Positions 15,782 through 24,650 of a stretch of DNA of 64,000 nt are shown here, piece after piece; position 1 is the stretch's first letter, and each line of letters starts with the position of its first letter. Made by a program: the position numbers and the translations under genes. Source of the stretch: an uncultured Leptolyngbyaceae cyanobacterium (GTDB lineage: Bacteria > Cyanobacteriota > Cyanobacteriia > Leptolyngbyales > Leptolyngbyaceae); assembly GCA_938023035.1 (NCBI GenBank), contig CALIDI010000024.1, positions 1 through 64,000 on the forward strand, read 5' to 3'. The notes under the pieces are model-generated. The model was not told the origin of the DNA and did not search any database. It worked only from the letters and a program-made list of their open reading frames with translations.

Positions 15782-16636
15782 TTATGGGCGGCTCAACGGT
15801 GGCCGATAAAACCCCAGAGCCGCAAGAAACAGCTCAGCCAGAATGGCTAACTTTCCTCGAAACCCTTTGATCTTACTGGGGGTCGGCCCCTTTGCCGGAT
15901 AGATACGGGAGACTGGAATTTCTCGGACTCGATAACCCAACCGAGGAGCCATCACAGACAGGTAGTAATGCAGGTTGTAGTTCGCAAAAACATCTCGAAA
16001 GGGTTGCAAGCGCGGATCTAGCAAGAACCGCCGACTCAGGGCACGAAACCCGTTCGTGGTGTCGGTATAGCGAAAACCAGCGCCTAAACTGATCACTGGA
16101 GCATGGATCAACTTCACAGCCAGCACCCGTGAGAGGGGCGTATTTTTTTCGACTCCGCCAGGAATGTAACGCGACCCCTGGATATAGTCCCAGCCTTGCT
16201 CTAGTGCTGTGAGGAATTGGGGAATCGCTTCAACCCCATCTTTATTATTGCCATCAATAATGACCATGCCTTCATAGCCCTGATACAGTGCATAGGCAAA
16301 AAACATCCGAAGTTGGGCACTGAGCTTTCCCTTACCTGTTTTTGTTAATAACGTGCGGACGCCAACAGGCACTAGGCGATCGCGATTCGTAGAACCATCC
16401 GTACTGCCTCCATCCGCAATGATGATATCGGCTAATTCGGGTAAACCCAAATCCCTCATTTGGTGCAATTGGGTTTTAATCCGTTCGCCTTCATTAAGGA
16501 TAGGAATGCCAATACAAAACCGGGTTTGGCGCGGCGCAAATTCAGCCACAGTAAATGGGGGCAGTTCCCACTCCGCTGGCATTTCTGCTGTGGTATCACG
16601 AAAAAACTCTGCGTCATTACCCATACACACGCTCAC
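15782..16636 (-). CDS. Family 2 glycosyltransferase
   Basis: This 284-residue GT-A enzyme has the motifs CIGIPILNEGERI (41-53), IIADGGSTDGS (72-82), MVIIDGNNKDGVE and a DTTNGFRALSR acceptor-loop motif. It resembles polyprenyl-phosphate mannosyl/glucosyltransferases but lacks long C-terminal membrane segments apart from a hydrophobic stretch near the end. Its start overlaps the stop of the upstream isomerase gene by 4 bp (16633-16636), so the genes are translationally coupled. The role is sugar transfer in the same pathway; donor and acceptor are unknown. Confidence 0.85.
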   Translation of the reverse strand: MSVCMGNDAEFFRDTTAEMPAEWELPPFTVAEFAPRQTRFCIGIPILNEGERIKTQLHQMRDLGLPELADIIIADGGSTDGSTNRDRLVPVGVRTLLTKTGKGKLSAQLRMFFAYALYQGYEGMVIIDGNNKDGVEAIPQFLTALEQGWDYIQGSRYIPGGVEKNTPLSRVLAVKLIHAPVISLGAGFRYTDTTNGFRALSRRFLLDPRLQPFRDVFANYNLHYYLSVMAPRLGYRVREIPVSRIYPAKGPTPSKIKGFRGKLAILAELFLAALGFYRPPLSRP

Positions 16637-17466
16637 ACCTCATAGATGGCTTTCACGACCCTGAGAGCCTCTTTAACGGATTCAACCGGTTGTTCGGTCG
16701 CTCTCATTTCAATAGAAATCCACCGCTCCCAACCAATGGTGCGTAGAGCGGTCGCAATGTGTGGATGATTCACTTGGGGCTGGCTAAACGTGCCTAAATT
16801 TGGCTCACTAATGTGAATGTGCTCTAGCACATCAGCGGCGGCTGGAATGGCTGAAGACACGTCCTCCCCGGCTAAGTGCATTCCTGCGGCATCTAAATGC
16901 AGGCGAAAACCAGGAGAGTTTACAAGTCGCACTAGCTCTGCCCCACTCTGACTATTGGTAATGAAGTTGCAACCATAATTCACTGGGTTGGGCTCCAGAC
17001 AGAGGCAAACCTGCTGTTGGTGGCAATACTCACCCGCAATCGCGAACAACTCTGCGGCTTGTGCCATTGCGGTCTGTTCATCTAAATCGCCGCGATCGCG
17101 ATTTTTGGGTGCTCCAAAAACCATTGCCCGTGCCCCCAGATCGGCAGCCAGATTAGCAACACGCTTGAGATGTACGATTAGCTCTGCCCGCTCGGTAGCA
17201 GTTCCAAACACCTTGAGCTGAGGCTGCTGATACAAAATGGCTTGCAACGAAGAGCAGACTAGTCCGTGCTCCTGCAAAAAATTTCGATAGGCAACCACCG
17301 CTCTAGCATCATAGTTCCACTCGGGCCAAATCCGTGTGGGTGCCACTTCGACCGCTGTTACCCCATAGAGGGGTAACAAAGAAAAGATCTCATTTTCCTG
17401 ACTGGCTGTCCAGGCGATGTTAGAAATGGTGAGTTTCACAATTTTTGGCTTTTTCCATGGCAACAA
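16633..17466 (-). CDS. Sugar phosphate isomerase/epimerase (xylose-isomerase-like TIM barrel)
   Basis: This 277-residue protein is of the AP-endonuclease-2-like fold. Metal-binding-type positions appear in LCLEPNP, LHLDAAGMHL, EHIHISEPNLG and WISIEMR. Such enzymes isomerise or epimerise sugars and cyclitols with a divalent metal. It overlaps the upstream epimerase gene by 47 bp and the downstream glycosyltransferase by 4 bp, so it sits in the middle of a tight operon. A later start would reduce the 47-bp overlap, but the sequence from KIVKLTISNIAW onward is needed for the first strand, so an overlap remains. Confidence 0.85.
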   Translation of the reverse strand: MLPWKKPKIVKLTISNIAWTASQENEIFSLLPLYGVTAVEVAPTRIWPEWNYDARAVVAYRNFLQEHGLVCSSLQAILYQQPQLKVFGTATERAELIVHLKRVANLAADLGARAMVFGAPKNRDRGDLDEQTAMAQAAELFAIAGEYCHQQQVCLCLEPNPVNYGCNFITNSQSGAELVRLVNSPGFRLHLDAAGMHLAGEDVSSAIPAAADVLEHIHISEPNLGTFSQPQVNHPHIATALRTIGWERWISIEMRATEQPVESVKEALRVVKAIYEV

Positions 17467-18211
17467 ATTGACTCATCGCATCGAGCACCTGCGCCTTAGA
17501 GAGCATATAGCCACCCTCTCCGCCAAACACTCGGGCATAGCAAGTCCGCACATCATAATATACCGGAGTGCTGGGAACCGCGCCGATCTTAACTTCTGGA
17601 AAGAAGCGGGCTTGAATTTCTTGGGTCGCAATTGGCTGAGTGGCCAGCACCACCAGCCGCAAATCCTGCTTTAAGACAATTTGCAAATCAGCCCACAGGC
17701 GCGTGATGTCATACCATTGAAACTGGTTAGCTGGGTTGATTTTTGCCACGTCATTGTGATGCAGCATGTCAAAAATCACATTTTTTTTCAGACCTGGCCC
17801 AAATAACCCTGGCAATCGTACGATGTGCGCGTGGGGAAACTGGGCTAACACAAACTGCTCCAGGATAAGCCGATTTTTTCCATAGGCGTGATTTGCCATG
17901 CTACTGCAATCAAAGGTTTCATCGACCTCTACCAGGCGCGGAAAGACATCAATGGAGGAAATCAATACAAATCGCTGCGCCTTTGTTTGCTGCAAGTGGG
18001 AGATTAATTGCTGAATTAACGCCAGATCTGCTTCAGGATTTTGGTTAGCCCACCATTTTTTAGCCTGGGGAGCGGCACAAATCAACAAGTCAAAGGTTTG
18101 TCCTTGAATGTCTTGAATGTTTTGGGTATTGTAAAGCGCTTCAAAGGCGATCGCCCGGTTAAGGGTGCTACCGACAAAGCCTGTGTATCCGATGAGTCCT
18201 GACGTTGCCAT
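17420..18211 (-). CDS. NAD(P)-dependent epimerase/dehydratase-like protein
   Basis: This 263-residue short-chain dehydrogenase-like protein has the Rossmann motif GYTGFVG (8-14), the active-site region VLISSIDVFP and a YGKNR motif standing for YxxxK. A short substrate domain follows. It probably oxidises or epimerises a nucleotide sugar. It is the first gene of the minus-strand cluster; 328 bp separate it from the divergent pgeF gene, and a TATAAA-like element lies about 30-40 bp upstream of its start on the minus strand. Confidence 0.8.
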   Translation of the reverse strand: MATSGLIGYTGFVGSTLNRAIAFEALYNTQNIQDIQGQTFDLLICAAPQAKKWWANQNPEADLALIQQLISHLQQTKAQRFVLISSIDVFPRLVEVDETFDCSSMANHAYGKNRLILEQFVLAQFPHAHIVRLPGLFGPGLKKNVIFDMLHHNDVAKINPANQFQWYDITRLWADLQIVLKQDLRLVVLATQPIATQEIQARFFPEVKIGAVPSTPVYYDVRTCYARVFGGEGGYMLSKAQVLDAMSQFVAMEKAKNCETHHF

Positions 18212-18539
18212 AAATTCTCAGTGGGAAAAGATGTGATCAGTTTATAGTGGAAGGGCAGCCACTTGAAGCCAGCTATCTATTAAGCTTTATCTAGATTTAG
18301 GCGGTAAAAACTAGCCGATAGGGAAACTCGTAGACTCAGGCATCAGCTTGGCATGGGCTAGTCCAGACATTTCTGCCATTCAGTACTAGCTGATGCTAAG
18401 TTTGACGTGGCTAAGTCTAGGTCGGAATCACTCAATTCGCTTTCGTCTCTGTGTAAGCAACGCCCTGAGTTTAATCGGGTAGGGCTTCAGAAGTAAGCTG
18501 GCATTTCAACACTGAAAGCATGTTTTCATCTCTATCCCT
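18212..18539. other. Divergent intergenic region
   Basis: This 328-bp spacer between the glycan cluster (minus) and pgeF (plus) should hold both promoters. I see short direct repeats (ctagtccagac / gactagc-like) but no convincing operator, hairpin or small gene. Confidence 0.4.
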
Positions 18540-19334
18540 ATGCATACTTGGCACTGGCGCACCTGGAATGATCTGCCCTATTTGGTTTGTGATTTGCTGA
18601 CTCCCTGGGTGCATGGATTTTTTACGCAGCAGTTTTGGGGGCGATCGCCTCTGGAGTTAACGCCCGTGTTGCACCCCACCGCAACGCCCCACCGAGTTAA
18701 GCAGGTGCATGGTAATACGGTACTGAGTGCCTCTACAGCGGTTGCCCCACCAAACTCGGTGGATGCAGCCTTACCAGAGGCAGATGGCTTGGTGAGTGAT
18801 GCAGGGCAACAGGCCCTTTGGGTTTGCTCTGCCGACTGCACGCCCGTATTGATTGGGGATGTGACCACTGGCCAGGTGGCAGCGATTCATGCTGGTTGGC
18901 GCGGTACCGCTCGCAAAATAGTTCCCCAGGCGATCGCCCAGATGCAGGCTCAGGGTAGTCGGCTAGGGGATTTGCGCATTGCCCTTGGCCCTGCGATCGC
19001 CGGTGAAGTGTATCAGGTCTCGACACAGGTGGCCGCAGAAGTCACAGCAACCGTGCTACCCTTAGGCCCAACTCCCACTCACACCCTACAAACATGGGAT
19101 CTACTTGCCGCTGTGCAGCCACTTGCTCGACCGCCACTTTTGCCTGACCCCACCCCCGGGCGGCTGCGGCTGGATGTGCGGCGCGTCAATGTTTTACAGC
19201 TAGAGCAACTCGGCATTCATGAAGAGCAGGTGGCGATCGCGCCCCACTGCACCTATCAAAACCCAACTTACTTTTTCTCCTATCGGCGGACGCAGGAAAA
19301 AAAAGTGCAATGGTCTGGAATTGTCAGCCATTAG
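18540..19334 (+). CDS. pgeF: Peptidoglycan editing factor PgeF (laccase-domain, YfiH/DUF152)
   Basis: This 264-residue protein carries the family's metal/catalytic residues: H57 in VKQVHGN, C100 in CSADCTPVL and H117 in AIHAGWRGT, then the GPAIAGEVYQV motif and the C-terminal C-TYQNPTYFFSYRR signature. PgeF clears muropeptides carrying wrong amino acids (for example L-Ser) from peptidoglycan precursors; members were earlier annotated as polyphenol oxidase or adenosine-acting enzymes. The gene ends tail to tail with the methyltransferase gene, overlapping it by 4 bp. Confidence 0.92.
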   Translation: MHTWHWRTWNDLPYLVCDLLTPWVHGFFTQQFWGRSPLELTPVLHPTATPHRVKQVHGNTVLSASTAVAPPNSVDAALPEADGLVSDAGQQALWVCSADCTPVLIGDVTTGQVAAIHAGWRGTARKIVPQAIAQMQAQGSRLGDLRIALGPAIAGEVYQVSTQVAAEVTATVLPLGPTPTHTLQTWDLLAAVQPLARPPLLPDPTPGRLRLDVRRVNVLQLEQLGIHEEQVAIAPHCTYQNPTYFFSYRRTQEKKVQWSGIVSH

Positions 19335-20245
19335 GAGCCGCGATCGGCCACCAGGGCAAAGGCTGGCCCATTAGGATGATCGGGCGTATCAAAATTAATG
19401 CGGATGTTGCCAAAGCCAAAGTGTTGCAAAGCCTGCAGAATGTCTTCCTTCAGTAACCAATAGCTATAGGAAGCAGAGCCACCACAAAAGCCACTCCAAT
19501 TGAGTGCTGTTTCATACTCGCGCCGGTGCAGGGTGTGGGTAAAGCCCATAAACTCACTTTCTAACTTTTCACGAAATTTGGGCGCATGCACCGAACTATT
19601 AGAAATTATCGTGGGGTCGTAGTAATGCGTCCAAATCATGAGGCTGCTCTGACAGTGTTGAGCCAACAGAGCCAACAACTCAACCGGGTTGACCATGTGG
19701 TAAAGAACGCCGCTCGCTAAACACAGATCCGTTTTTGAATCAGTCTGGCGGAGGTACTCTATAAAATCTCCACAGAGGAAGCGAACCCGTTGTAGGTTAA
19801 ATAGCTCTTTGGTAACCAAGCACTTAAGATAGGCACGGGTGTTGGCCTCAATTGCCGTAACCTGGGCAGCCCCTGCCTGCTCTAGCATGTAGGAGTGGCC
19901 CCCTTCGAGTGGCCCTAGCTCTAATACTGTTTTACCCTCGACACCACCGACCGCTTCTATAAACCAGGTAATCCGTGGGTCTTCAAATAGCTTCGCGGTT
20001 CCTTTTGTCAGCGTTTCGTAGGGAGCAGGGAAAACAGAAGACCACTCCCCCGCAAAAATATTCACTGCCGTTTCAACGCTAGGAGCAGTCGTGACATATT
20101 GATCCAAAATGGGTGCAACCACCGCTTGCTCAACGGCGGCAGAATCGTTTGCCCCAATGGCCTCTGGAGAGGCAGTAGGAAGTGGCTCAGTGGTTGATGC
20201 GCGCAATTTCGCCAACAATTTTTTTCCTAACTGTAAGAGTTCCAT
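19331..20245 (-). CDS. Class I SAM-dependent methyltransferase
   Basis: About 304 residues from ATG 20245; a TTG at 20266 would add seven. Motif I is KTVLELGPLEGGHSY, followed by acidic VTAIEAN at the end of strand 2 and LCLASGVLYHMVNP as motif IV/post. This Rossmann-fold type methylates small molecules or sugars. The low-complexity Ala/Pro N-terminal 60 residues are not conserved-looking. The substrate is unknown. It stands alone between pgeF and the repeat-rich spacer before ycf46. Confidence 0.8.
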   Translation of the reverse strand: MELLQLGKKLLAKLRASTTEPLPTASPEAIGANDSAAVEQAVVAPILDQYVTTAPSVETAVNIFAGEWSSVFPAPYETLTKGTAKLFEDPRITWFIEAVGGVEGKTVLELGPLEGGHSYMLEQAGAAQVTAIEANTRAYLKCLVTKELFNLQRVRFLCGDFIEYLRQTDSKTDLCLASGVLYHMVNPVELLALLAQHCQSSLMIWTHYYDPTIISNSSVHAPKFREKLESEFMGFTHTLHRREYETALNWSGFCGGSASYSYWLLKEDILQALQHFGFGNIRINFDTPDHPNGPAFALVADRGS

Positions 20246-20693
20246 CGGCTCACTTCTGACCAACAATCATTCCCAGCTTGAGGGCAAACACAAGGCCCCC
20301 CTAACATTTCAGCACACAGTTACCCACTTATCCAAAACTTTTCCACCACGCAGAAGCGTAACGCGCTCTCCCATTGGCAAATCTTAGGCTTACTCTGCCA
20401 TAACCGGGAAATTGATCCTGTTTTGGATGGGCGATTTTGGTTAGCAGCCGCCCTGCCGCGCACACATTCCGTCGGGTTGCTGCCGCCTGCTTTGTTGATA
20501 GCGATCGCCACCTGATGGGGACGCAAGGGGTACAGGCCAGGAACCCCTATGGACTGAGAAATGAGGAATGAGAAATGAGGAATGAGCAGAAGTGCCCCCA
20601 GCCTCTTTCCCCCATGGACTGAGCAACCGGGCGATCGCTCGATTCGCTTCCGACTACCATGGATACAAGCCCTACCCGACTGCCCTGATCTGC
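20246..20693. other. Intergenic region with dispersed repeats
   Basis: It contains a segment (attttggttagcagccgccc to ttgctgccgcctg, about 20430-20480) related to 50273-50335. At 20609-20638 is a block CCCCCATGGACTGAGCAACC plus GGGCGATCGC that recurs at 50221 and 56332. A short direct repeat (gaggaatgagaaatgaggaa) is at 20563-20584. No gene is supported. Confidence 0.55.
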
Positions 20694-22268
20694 ATGATAG
20701 CCTCTCCCCCAGACCTGGTTAACCAAATTGATTTGATGATTCGAGCCAAGTATGCCCTACTCTATCTGGTTGCCGTCGAGGAAGAGCCGGTGATTGCGGT
20801 GCTCAGTCAGGTCGCCCAGAGATCCCAGCCAGTGCGGCAGATACTCAGTTGGGATGTGGCCAGAGGTTGGTCTGACTCAGGGGCAGATAAGGGGGCAATG
20901 ATGGGGGCACTACAACGCATCCGGCAGTCTCCAGGGCAGGAGGCAACTTTATTTTTGTTAAAAGACCCCCATCCCTTTTTAGGAGCAGCTGTCACAGAGC
21001 GATCGGCGCCAATTGTGCGAGAACTCAAGAACCTCTCCCAGGATTTGCGGGGCAGTCGTAAAACACTGATCTTTTTAGGGCCGGTGTTACAACTCCCCTC
21101 TGAGCTGATGGATAGTGTCACTGTGGTCGATTTTCCCTTACCGAATACCGCAGAAATTACGGCTTTGATTAGCCAGATGGTGGTGCCGACTCAACTAAAG
21201 TTAGAGGGGCTAGCTAGGGAGCAATTGGTCAAGGCTTGCCAGGGGCTGAGTCAAGCTAGAATTCGCTGGGTGTTGGCTAGGGCCTTAGCGGCTAAACAGC
21301 AGGTGGATGAAACGGATATTGAAAATGTGCTAGTGGAGAAAAAACAGGTAATTCGCCAGACGGGTATTCTTGAGTTTTTTAACACCCGTGAATCGCTGAA
21401 ACAGGTGGGAGGATTGGAGAATTTGAAGCAGTGGGTGCGCACTCGACAGGATGCATTTACAGAAGAGGCGCGCAGCTACGGCATTCCAAACCCTAAAGGG
21501 GTTTTACTGGTAGGCATTCAGGGCACGGGAAAATCCCTTTCGGCGAAGACGATCGCCTATGAATGGCGGCTGCCCCTGCTGCGACTTGATACAGGCCGAC
21601 TATTTGGCGGTATTGTCGGTGAGAGCGAGAGTCGAGTGCGGCAGATGATTCAAATTGCTGAGGCGATCGCCCCCTGTGTGTTGTGGATTGATGAAATCGA
21701 CAAAGCCTTTGGCAACATGACAACCGGGTCAGATAGTGATGCGGGCACCAGTCGCCGGGTGTTTGGTGCGCTAATCACCTGGATGCAGGAAAAAACAAGC
21801 GCTGTGTTCATTGTGGCAACGGCCAATAACGTCCGCATTCTGCCGGCTGAGCTGTTGCGCAAAGGCCGCTTTGATGAAATCTTTTTTCTCAACCTACCGA
21901 CCGAGCAAGAGCGCAAAGATATCTTTCGAGTGCACTTACAACGGTTGCGCCCTAACCGGTTGCGCGAATTTGATATTCCCCTGCTGGCCAGGCAAACGAA
22001 GGAGTTTAGCGGTGCTGAAATTGAGCAGGTGATTATCGATGGCATGCATCGCGCCTTTAGCCAAAGGTTCAATCAGCAGCGGCGAGACTTTTCGACAGAA
22101 GACATTCTCCTGGCGATTGAAGAAACCGTCCCCCTAGCGGCGATCGCCCATGAACAAATCGAGAGTCTCAAAGGTTGGGCTGCCGAAGCTGGAGCACGCA
22201 GTGCCTCGGAAGATTTTTTGTTAGCAGAAGAACTGAAACAAATTATCCAGCGTCGGAATGTTGAGTAG
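20694..22268 (+). CDS. ycf46: Ycf46-type AAA ATPase
   Basis: This 524-residue protein runs from ATG 20694. The N-terminal domain begins DLVNQIDLMIRAKYALLYLV. The AAA module has Walker A GIQGTGKS, Walker B VLWIDEIDKAF, and the sensor/arginine-finger region IVATANN ... LPAELLRKGRFDEIFF typical of FtsH/p97-like ATPases. Ycf46 is conserved in cyanobacteria and plastid genomes of algae and has been linked to CO2/carbon utilisation control in Synechocystis. The upstream GTG/ATG alternatives lie in a repeat-rich segment, so 20694 is preferred. Confidence 0.9.
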   Translation: MIASPPDLVNQIDLMIRAKYALLYLVAVEEEPVIAVLSQVAQRSQPVRQILSWDVARGWSDSGADKGAMMGALQRIRQSPGQEATLFLLKDPHPFLGAAVTERSAPIVRELKNLSQDLRGSRKTLIFLGPVLQLPSELMDSVTVVDFPLPNTAEITALISQMVVPTQLKLEGLAREQLVKACQGLSQARIRWVLARALAAKQQVDETDIENVLVEKKQVIRQTGILEFFNTRESLKQVGGLENLKQWVRTRQDAFTEEARSYGIPNPKGVLLVGIQGTGKSLSAKTIAYEWRLPLLRLDTGRLFGGIVGESESRVRQMIQIAEAIAPCVLWIDEIDKAFGNMTTGSDSDAGTSRRVFGALITWMQEKTSAVFIVATANNVRILPAELLRKGRFDEIFFLNLPTEQERKDIFRVHLQRLRPNRLREFDIPLLARQTKEFSGAEIEQVIIDGMHRAFSQRFNQQRRDFSTEDILLAIEETVPLAAIAHEQIESLKGWAAEAGARSASEDFLLAEELKQIIQRRNVE

Positions 22269-22554
22269 GAGCTGGGTGATGGCATGACTGGCCATTGATC
22301 GCAAGCACGCAGCACAGCATCAAACATTTCCCCAACGAGAAGTGCCCGCATCCCCCTTGCTTGAATGTCGGGTAGGTGGCTAATTTGAAACGGGTTATTG
22401 TTTCCCAAGGCTAACCTTCAGGGCTAGACCTGGAGCTGGTTTATCGCTGCCGCTATCAAAAATCTGGCCACAGTAAGTCAAACAACCTACCCAGCATGGG
22501 CAGTTGCGCCCTAGGTTTTATCCGCAGCTTGTTGACTAAAGCGATAGTTTCAGC
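22269..22554. other. Intergenic region between ycf46 and the LOG-like gene
   Basis: Two plus/minus convergent genes flank 286 bp. The minus strand has an open stretch running into the end of ycf46 (down to 22073), but it overlaps that gene by 195 bp and shows nothing recognisable. I see no convincing terminator hairpin. Confidence 0.35.
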
Positions 22555-23052
22555 CTACATCCGTCGTAGCACCTGCTGCACTAGGGCGATTGCCATGGGC
22601 ACATGGTCGGCCACCCACACTTGGTCAGGCGCAAGGGATTGAAAAAAGGCCTGCGCGGTTGGGGGCACCTGAAGCAAAATCACAGGCCGCTTAACTTTAA
22701 TCGCCAGCGCAATCTCGGAAACGGTACCAGCCCCTACACCACAGGCAATCACCCCATCGCTGGTCAAGACGTTAATCACGTTGCGGGCATTCCCCATCCC
22801 CGTCAAGATAGGAATATCTACCGCTGCCGATAGCCCCTCCCTGTCGCTTTGAGGCAAGATGCCAATGGTTAACCCGCCCTGGCTTTTGGCCCCGCGGCTG
22901 GCTGCATCCATGACTCCCTGGTTGCGCCCACCTGTGAGTAAAATCCAACCGGCGATCGCGATCGCCTGCCCGAGTTCATAGGCAACTTTTCGCTCTGTAG
23001 ATGTGGCCTGCTCCCCCGGCCCCATCACACCAATAATGGGCGATCGCGCCAT
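22555..23052 (-). CDS. TIGR00725/LOG-like Rossmann protein
   Basis: This 165-residue protein contains the nucleotide-binding signature LLTGGRNQGVMDAASRGA and CGVGAGTVSEIALAI, with VMGPGEQAT at the N-terminus. It belongs to the SLOG/LOG superfamily; LOG members release cytokinin-type bases from their ribotides, but the TIGR00725 branch has no settled function. It lies divergent from the cryptochrome gene with about 110 bp between them, and its start is within a HIP1-like cgatcgcgccat context. Confidence 0.85.
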   Translation of the reverse strand: MARSPIIGVMGPGEQATSTERKVAYELGQAIAIAGWILLTGGRNQGVMDAASRGAKSQGGLTIGILPQSDREGLSAAVDIPILTGMGNARNVINVLTSDGVIACGVGAGTVSEIALAIKVKRPVILLQVPPTAQAFFQSLAPDQVWVADHVPMAIALVQQVLRRM

Positions 23053-23161
23053 TCTACCCTCTCCTATTCTTTACAAAAGTATACGAAAATGAGAAAAGAG
23101 ATCGTCGTCTCGAACGGAACGGTTTCTTGCTCACTTGCTCTGGATCTCTTGCCATACCGCC

Positions 23162-24631
23162 ATGCCTGAAAATCGTATTCTCATCTGGTACCGCAATGAC
23201 CTGCGTCTGCATGACCACGAGCCGCTGCACCAGGCGCTCAAGCAATCGGCTCAGGTGATACCACTCTACTGCTTTGACCCGCGACAGTTTGGTAAAACTC
23301 GGTTTGGCTTTCCTAAAACGGGGGCGTTTCGGGCGCAGTTTCTTCGGGAAAGTGTAGCGGCTCTGCGAACCGCTTTGCGATCGCGGGGGAGTGAGTTGCT
23401 GGTGCGGCAAGGCCGGCCTGAAGTCATCATTCCAGAGCTGGTGCAACAGTGGGAGATCAAGGCTGTTTACTATCAGCGGGAAGTAACAGCGGAAGAGTTA
23501 GCCGTCGAGCACGCTTTGACCAAGGAATTGCAGACACTCGCCGTTCCCCTGAAGGGCTTTTGGGGCCACACGCTTTACCATCCCGATGACCTCCCTTTTC
23601 GGCTATCCCAATTGCCAGAGCTATTTACGCACTTTCGCAAACAGGTAGAAAAAGGGGTGACGGTGAATCCAGCTTTACCGGCTCCTCAACATCTGCGATC
23701 GCTGCCAGAAGGGTTAGACCCCGGAGAAATTCCAGCGATCGCCAGTTGGGGCCTGACGCTTCCCCCCAGTGATCAGCGGGCGGTGCTGGTATTTAAGGGC
23801 GGTGAGGCTGCTGGGATGGAGCGGTTACAGCAGTATTTTTGGCAGGGCGATCGCCTACGTTCCTATAAGGAAACCCGCAATGGCATGGTCGGAGCGGATT
23901 ATTCCTCAAAATTTTCCCCTTGGCTGGCCCTGGGTTGCCTCTCGCCCCGCTATATTTACGAGCAGGTGCAAGAGTACGAGCAGCGCCGCACGCGCAATGA
24001 TTCAACCTACTGGCTGGTGTTTGAGTTGCTCTGGCGCGACTACTTTCGCCTAATTTGCGCCAAACATGGGAATAAGGTTTTTCAACCGGCGGGGTTACAA
24101 GGTATCGAGATCCCCTGGAAGAAAGACTGGCCAAGATTTGAGCTGTGGCGCGAGGGGAGGACGGGCTTTCCTCTGGTGGATGCTAACATGCGAGAGTTGG
24201 CAGCGACTGGCTTTATGTCAAACCGAGGACGGCAAAACGTGGCCAGCTTTCTCACTAAAAATCTGGGCATTGATTGGCGGATGGGCGCGGAGTGGTTTGA
24301 GTCTGTCTTGATCGACTATGACGTTTGTAGTAACTACGGCAACTGGAACTATACTGCTGGCGTTGGCAACGATGCTCGCGGTTTCCGATTTTTCAATATT
24401 CTCAAACAAGCCCAGGATTATGACCCAAGGGGGGAGTATGTTGCCCTCTGGTTACCAGAGTTGCAGAGGATTCCGGCGGCGAAGCGCCATACTCCCTGGA
24501 AATTACAAGCGGTGGAGCAGCAACGTTTTGGTGTGCGCCTAGGGGTAGACTATCCTCTACCGATTGTGGATTTGTTTCAATCGGCTGAAGCCAATGAGCG
24601 GATTTACAATGGGGCGATCGCCCGGAAATAA
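23162..24631 (+). CDS. Cryptochrome DASH / photolyase family protein
   Basis: This 489-residue protein runs from ATG 23162. It has an N-terminal photolyase alpha/beta domain (RILIWYRNDLRLHDHEPL) and a C-terminal FAD domain with ETRNGMVGADYSSKFSPWLA, LWRDYFRL, MSNRGRQNVASFL and YGNWNYTAGVGNDARGFR, ending LPELQRIPAAKRHTPW. These are hallmarks of the cry-DASH subgroup rather than class I CPD photolyase. DASH proteins bind FAD and MTHF and repair cyclobutane dimers in single-stranded DNA, besides possible signalling roles. The earlier in-frame start at 23135 lacks family similarity. Confidence 0.93.
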   Translation: MPENRILIWYRNDLRLHDHEPLHQALKQSAQVIPLYCFDPRQFGKTRFGFPKTGAFRAQFLRESVAALRTALRSRGSELLVRQGRPEVIIPELVQQWEIKAVYYQREVTAEELAVEHALTKELQTLAVPLKGFWGHTLYHPDDLPFRLSQLPELFTHFRKQVEKGVTVNPALPAPQHLRSLPEGLDPGEIPAIASWGLTLPPSDQRAVLVFKGGEAAGMERLQQYFWQGDRLRSYKETRNGMVGADYSSKFSPWLALGCLSPRYIYEQVQEYEQRRTRNDSTYWLVFELLWRDYFRLICAKHGNKVFQPAGLQGIEIPWKKDWPRFELWREGRTGFPLVDANMRELAATGFMSNRGRQNVASFLTKNLGIDWRMGAEWFESVLIDYDVCSNYGNWNYTAGVGNDARGFRFFNILKQAQDYDPRGEYVALWLPELQRIPAAKRHTPWKLQAVEQQRFGVRLGVDYPLPIVDLFQSAEANERIYNGAIARK

Positions 24632-24650
24632 GGTCTGCCGAGAAGTGTCC

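Noticed and set aside
22073-22408. Minus-strand open frame at the end of ycf46
   Set aside because: It overlaps the conserved ycf46 C-terminus by 195 bp, and I recognise no motif; most likely chance.
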